From positions 1,617,534-1,626,596 of the forward strand of contig CP070645.1 in NCBI GenBank assembly GCA_020354275.1: DNA of 9,063 nucleotides, in the 5' to 3' direction. Below, in pieces: positions 6,795-9,063 of the stretch (positions within the stretch are counted from its first letter, which is position 1; every line of letters begins with the position of its first letter). Both the position numbers and the translations under genes were made by a program. The notes beneath the pieces were generated by a model that saw only the letters and a program-made list of their open reading frames with translations, made no database searches and was not told where the DNA came from. This stretch comes from Dehalococcoidales bacterium. GTDB taxonomy: Bacteria > Chloroflexota > Dehalococcoidia > Dehalococcoidales > UBA2162.

Positions 6795-7775
6795 CTAGGC
6801 GTGCAATTCGATAATGTCGCCGTCCTGCAGTATGTGCTCCCTTTTGACCCTGATGCCGTCGTGCTTTCCCGAGCCCCATAGCTTGGCGTATTTCAACTGG
6901 CTCCGAAAGTCTTTATGGACTGATTCTGCCGCATCCTCCAGGGTGCTGCCCCGCGGCAGGATTATAGGGTCGTTGTAATCCGGTTTTTGCCCCGGCGTCT
7001 TGGTGTACACCCGCAGGATATCGAGCGTTTGAAATACCTTGAGTTTTAACTCTTCCAGGCCGGTTCCCTGTTTGGCCGAGATGGCTATCATGGGCAATTG
7101 GTCACCATACTCGTTCTGTAGAACCGTGTAGTTCTGGCTGGTCCCTACTACGTCTATTTTATTGCCGACTATTAATGCCTTCTTGTAGCGGAGAGGTATC
7201 TGCTGAGCGTCCTCGGTCTTATCCTCGATGATGGTGAACCTCAATTTCTCCAGCTGGACGGTGATGCTTTCCATTTGCGGTAACGGCTCCTCGTTCAAAT
7301 CGACCATGACCAGCAGGGCGTCTGCCCTGACCAGCGTCGGTGAAAACCAGGGCTCGGTGGCCAGGGCGGCCAGGGGGGGAGTGTCGATTAATTGTATCTG
7401 TATGTTCTCAAATTCCATCATACCCGGGGTGGGGGAGTACGTGGTGAAGGGGTAGTCGGCCACAGGTGGCGAGGCATTGGTAATCCTGGCAATCAGCTGG
7501 GACTTGCCGGTATTGGCCTGGCCGATGACGACAATCTGGGCTGCTCCCTCTCTGGCGATGACCATTGATGCCCTCTGGCCGGCCGATTTCTTGTCCACGG
7601 CCTGAGTCAGCTTGGCGATCCGCCTTCGCAGGTCGGCCTTCAGGTGGTCGGTGCCCTTGTGCTTGGGCATAATGGCCAGCATTTCCTCGAGGGCGGCAAT
7701 CTTGTCCGGGTTGGTCTTTGCCTGCCGGTAGCGCTTTTCAGCTTCAAAGTACTGTGGCGGTAGATTGGTCGGCAT
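6795..7775 (-). CDS. Obg/DRG-like GTPase with C-terminal TGS domain
   Basis: Predicted cytoplasmic GTP-binding protein of the TRAFAC/Obg-HflX class, 326 residues, likely ribosome- or RNA-associated as for related DRG and Obg proteins (inference). Order of parts: a charged helical N-terminus (about 1-75) starting MPTNLPPQYFEAEKRY; G1 P-loop GQANTGKS (85-92); G2 Thr in PFTTYSPTPG (109-118); G3 region IDTPP (130-134); G4 NKID (205-208); G5 SAK (233-235); and a TGS domain (about 252-326) ending in HILQDGDIIELHA. G3 has Pro where the classical DxxG motif has Gly. I recall DTPP in relatives with this same N-terminus, so it is probably a family trait. ATG at 7775 is supported by GCAGGA 6 nt upstream. 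It has its own promoter region and is separated by 104-125 bp from both neighbours. Its precise cellular role is unknown. Confidence 0.9.
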   Translation of the reverse strand: MPTNLPPQYFEAEKRYRQAKTNPDKIAALEEMLAIMPKHKGTDHLKADLRRRIAKLTQAVDKKSAGQRASMVIAREGAAQIVVIGQANTGKSQLIARITNASPPVADYPFTTYSPTPGMMEFENIQIQLIDTPPLAALATEPWFSPTLVRADALLVMVDLNEEPLPQMESITVQLEKLRFTIIEDKTEDAQQIPLRYKKALIVGNKIDVVGTSQNYTVLQNEYGDQLPMIAISAKQGTGLEELKLKVFQTLDILRVYTKTPGQKPDYNDPIILPRGSTLEDAAESVHKDFRSQLKYAKLWGSGKHDGIRVKREHILQDGDIIELHA

Positions 7776-7803
7776 CTTTTATCCTGCCTGTATTATTCTG
7801 TTT

Positions 7804-7833
7804 ATTATATAAAATCCCATCCCCCTGTGTCCC
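7804..7833 (-). promoter_or_regulatory. Putative promoter of the TGS GTPase gene
   Basis: The minus strand carries TATAAT (7804-7809) 28 nt before the ATG. A weak -35-like GGGACA (7828-7833) sits 18 nt upstream of it. The -35 half lies inside the G-rich tract described separately. The -10 is convincing, the -35 is not. Confidence 0.5.
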
Positions 7834-7840
7834 CCTTCCC
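7816..7840 (-). promoter_or_regulatory. G-quadruplex-type motif overlapping the GTPase promoter
   Basis: On the minus strand the pattern is G3-N2-G5-N5-G5-N2-G3, which satisfies the usual four-tract rule (each tract at least 3 G, loops 1-7 nt). It covers the -35/spacer region just upstream of the -10 box on the non-template strand. The plus strand has the matching C-tracts. Folding and function are not shown by sequence alone. Confidence 0.5.
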
Positions 7841-7842
7841 AC

Positions 7843-7871
7843 AAAAAAGGGCCTCTTTCTTCCTGGAGACC
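7843..7871 (-). terminator. Probable intrinsic terminator after the GNAT gene
   Basis: On the minus strand GGTCTC and GAGGCC form a 6-bp stem (one G-U pair) around a 10-nt purine-rich loop. C and six T residues follow directly. It starts 13 bp after the GNAT stop. The stem is short, so it may be only partly efficient, but position and T-run fit termination of the uvrC-GNAT transcript before the GTPase promoter. Confidence 0.5.
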
Positions 7872-7884
7872 GTATATAATCCGG

Positions 7885-8358
7885 TTACGGGAGCCTTTCC
7901 ATCAGGACGTGGGTATCAGTTTCACCGGTGTTTCCAAACCCCATTCTGTGATAAAACGTGGCTGCCCGTTTGTTTACCTTCAATACCTGGAGCCGGACAG
8001 GAAGCCTGGAGACAGCGGCATCTTCAATAATATGCTTGATACAGGCCGCGCCGATGCCCCGGCTCTGGTACTCCGGTAAAATGAACATCTGGTTAACTTT
8101 TACACAGTCGGGCTGCCGGACTATGGCCAGAATACCGACATCGATGCCAGATACCTGTATCACCCGGAAGTCCTGCGATGCGAAGCGTCTCTGGTGCAAT
8201 TGGCGTTGTTCGTCCTCGTCCCATCCCCAGACCTTCTCCACATACTCCCTGAACGCTGACTTCTTTGTCTGGTAGGCGAAATCGCTGTCATCAGTGGTTG
8301 CTTCCCTCAACCTCAGATCAGAAACTCCCTGGGGAAAGGTTATTTTATCTTCCGCCAA
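7885..8358 (-). CDS. GNAT family N-acetyltransferase
   Basis: Small acetyl-CoA-dependent acyltransferase, 157 residues, normal for a single GNAT domain. The acetyl-CoA pyrophosphate-binding motif is QSRGIG (Q98 to G103, the Q/R-x-x-G-x-G/A pattern), preceded by the strand VNQMFILPEY. A second conserved region is LQVLKVNKRAATFYHRMGF (123-141), with the usual N..A..FY..GF pattern of motif B. It resembles the phosphinothricin/aminoglycoside-like and RimI-like branches only generally, and the acceptor cannot be named. The start is TTG at 8358, chosen because AAGGAGG lies about 4 nt upstream; no ATG or GTG lies near it. It follows uvrC by 60 bp and is probably co-transcribed with it. The ribosome binding site falls in the arm of a hairpin (8362-8391). 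Confidence 0.88.
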   Translation of the reverse strand: MAEDKITFPQGVSDLRLREATTDDSDFAYQTKKSAFREYVEKVWGWDEDEQRQLHQRRFASQDFRVIQVSGIDVGILAIVRQPDCVKVNQMFILPEYQSRGIGAACIKHIIEDAAVSRLPVRLQVLKVNKRAATFYHRMGFGNTGETDTHVLMERLP

Positions 8359-8361
8359 GTT

Positions 8362-8391
8362 TCCTCCTTATTGTCTTAATAAGGGGAGGGA
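8362..8391 (-). promoter_or_regulatory. Hairpin enclosing the GNAT Shine-Dalgarno sequence
   Basis: In minus-strand RNA, CCTTATT and AATAAGG (plus 8366-8384) pair perfectly around a 5-nt loop. After a two-base bulge, three more pairs form between CCT and AGG. The 3' arm contains AAGGAGG, the GNAT ribosome binding site, 4 nt from its TTG start. Not followed by a T-run on the minus strand, so it is not a terminator. Ribosome-binding-site occlusion is an inference. Confidence 0.45.
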
Positions 8392-8418
8392 GGTAAAGGG
8401 GGGTAGGCTTATAGGTAT

Positions 8419-9063
8419 TTAAAGATACTCTTTTATTTTACGCGCCTGGCCTTGTGTTATACCTTTTATTTTAGATAGCTCCTCCACGGAGGCTTCACGT
8501 ATCCCCTGTACCGAACCGAACTTTTCGAGTAGAACCCGCTTGCGCTTGGGGCCGATGCCGGGAATACCGTCCAGCACCGAAGTCAAGGCCTCCTTACTCC
8601 TGATGTTGCGGTGATAGCTGATGGCGAAGCGGTGGGCTTCATCACGGATGCGCTGCAATAGCTGCCGGGCAGGCGAAGTATCAGGCAGGGTGATGGGTGT
8701 TGCCTGCTGCGGTATGAAAACCTCCTCGTTTGCCTTGGCAATACTGGCCGCTGCCACGGAACTGACGGACATTTCGTCAAGCACCTTTAATGCGGTGTTT
8801 AACTGTCCCTTACCACCGTCGATGAGGACGAGGTCAGGCATAATGTCCCAGGCGTTTTCTCTGGCGGTTGTGTCCGCGTTTTCCTGGGCTGACCGCGCAA
8901 ACCGGCGCCTGAGTACCTCACTGAGCATGGCGTAGTCATCAGCTCCGGTTACAGTCTTGATGCGGAAGCGCCGGTAATGGTTTCGTCTGGGCTTTCCATC
9001 TTCAAAGACCACCATGCTGCCGGTGGCCGCTTTTCCCTGTACATTGGATATATCGTAGCACTC
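8419..9063 (-). CDS. uvrC: UvrABC system protein C, C-terminal part (runs off the window)
   Basis: The nuclease subunit of bacterial nucleotide excision repair, which cuts on both sides of a lesion marked by UvrA/UvrB. Only the last 214 residues are present, and the frame is open through the right edge. Seen: the RNase H-like 5'-incision nuclease domain with its conserved acidic and His elements in CYDISNVQG, LVLIDGGKGQ and IRDEAHRFA; FIPQQATPITLP between them; and the C-terminal tandem helix-hairpin-helix DNA-binding region LDGIPGIGPKRKRVLLEKFGSV ... IKGITQGQARKIKEYL, ending in the normal place. The N-terminal GIY-YIG domain and the UvrB-binding region lie outside the window. It is followed by the GNAT gene after 60 bp and is likely co-transcribed with it. 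Confidence 0.96.
   Translation of the reverse strand, partial: ECYDISNVQGKAATGSMVVFEDGKPRRNHYRRFRIKTVTGADDYAMLSEVLRRRFARSAQENADTTARENAWDIMPDLVLIDGGKGQLNTALKVLDEMSVSSVAAASIAKANEEVFIPQQATPITLPDTSPARQLLQRIRDEAHRFAISYHRNIRSKEALTSVLDGIPGIGPKRKRVLLEKFGSVQGIREASVEELSKIKGITQGQARKIKEYL

Noticed and set aside
8383..8406. Second G-rich tract on the plus strand as a G-quadruplex
   Set aside because: It has runs of 4, 3 and 6 G but no clean fourth tract of three or more with a loop between, so the four-tract rule is not met. It is also on the template strand.

Overview
The window is bacterial chromosomal DNA with moderate GC content (roughly 50-55 % by eye), dense and almost entirely coding. No rRNA, tRNA, CRISPR array, phage or insertion-sequence gene is visible. 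The best guess for the source is a Chloroflexota bacterium of the Dehalococcoidia type. The main reason is the Obg/DRG-like GTPase with a TGS domain and an N-terminus beginning MPTNLPPQYFEAEKRY, a family I associate with that group and its neighbours. This is recollection of family distribution, not a search, so confidence is modest.

Layout from the right end, where nearly everything is on the minus strand: the C-terminal half of uvrC (nucleotide excision repair, cut by the window edge); a GNAT acetyltransferase with a TTG start 60 bp downstream of it; an intergenic stretch with a probable terminator, a G-quadruplex-type motif and a promoter; the TGS-domain GTPase; a second promoter region with an extended -10; folC (folylpolyglutamate/dihydrofolate synthase); then three consecutive MATE-family efflux transporters in the same direction. 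At the left end, on the plus strand and converging on the last transporter, is the 3' part of an old-yellow-enzyme type NADH:flavin oxidoreductase with a C-terminal cysteine cluster.

folC and the three MATE genes look like one transcription unit: folC to the first transporter is about 30 bp (4 bp if an upstream TTG is used), and the two inter-transporter gaps are 84 and 83 bp. The transporters form a tandem array with a repeat period near 1.47 kb. Even the two intergenic gaps are homologous, so the duplication unit included the leader. The two transporters nearest folC are clearly more similar to each other than to the third.

The most interesting signals are: (i) the triple MATE array itself, with paralogue-specific charge changes in the predicted seventh membrane segment; (ii) a conserved leader with a dyad at the same distance (about 48 nt) upstream of two of the transporters; (iii) a four-tract G-rich motif overlapping the GTPase promoter; and (iv) a hairpin that would bury the GNAT ribosome binding site. 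I found no clear new defence or mobile system. The genes are mostly recognisable housekeeping and transport functions.
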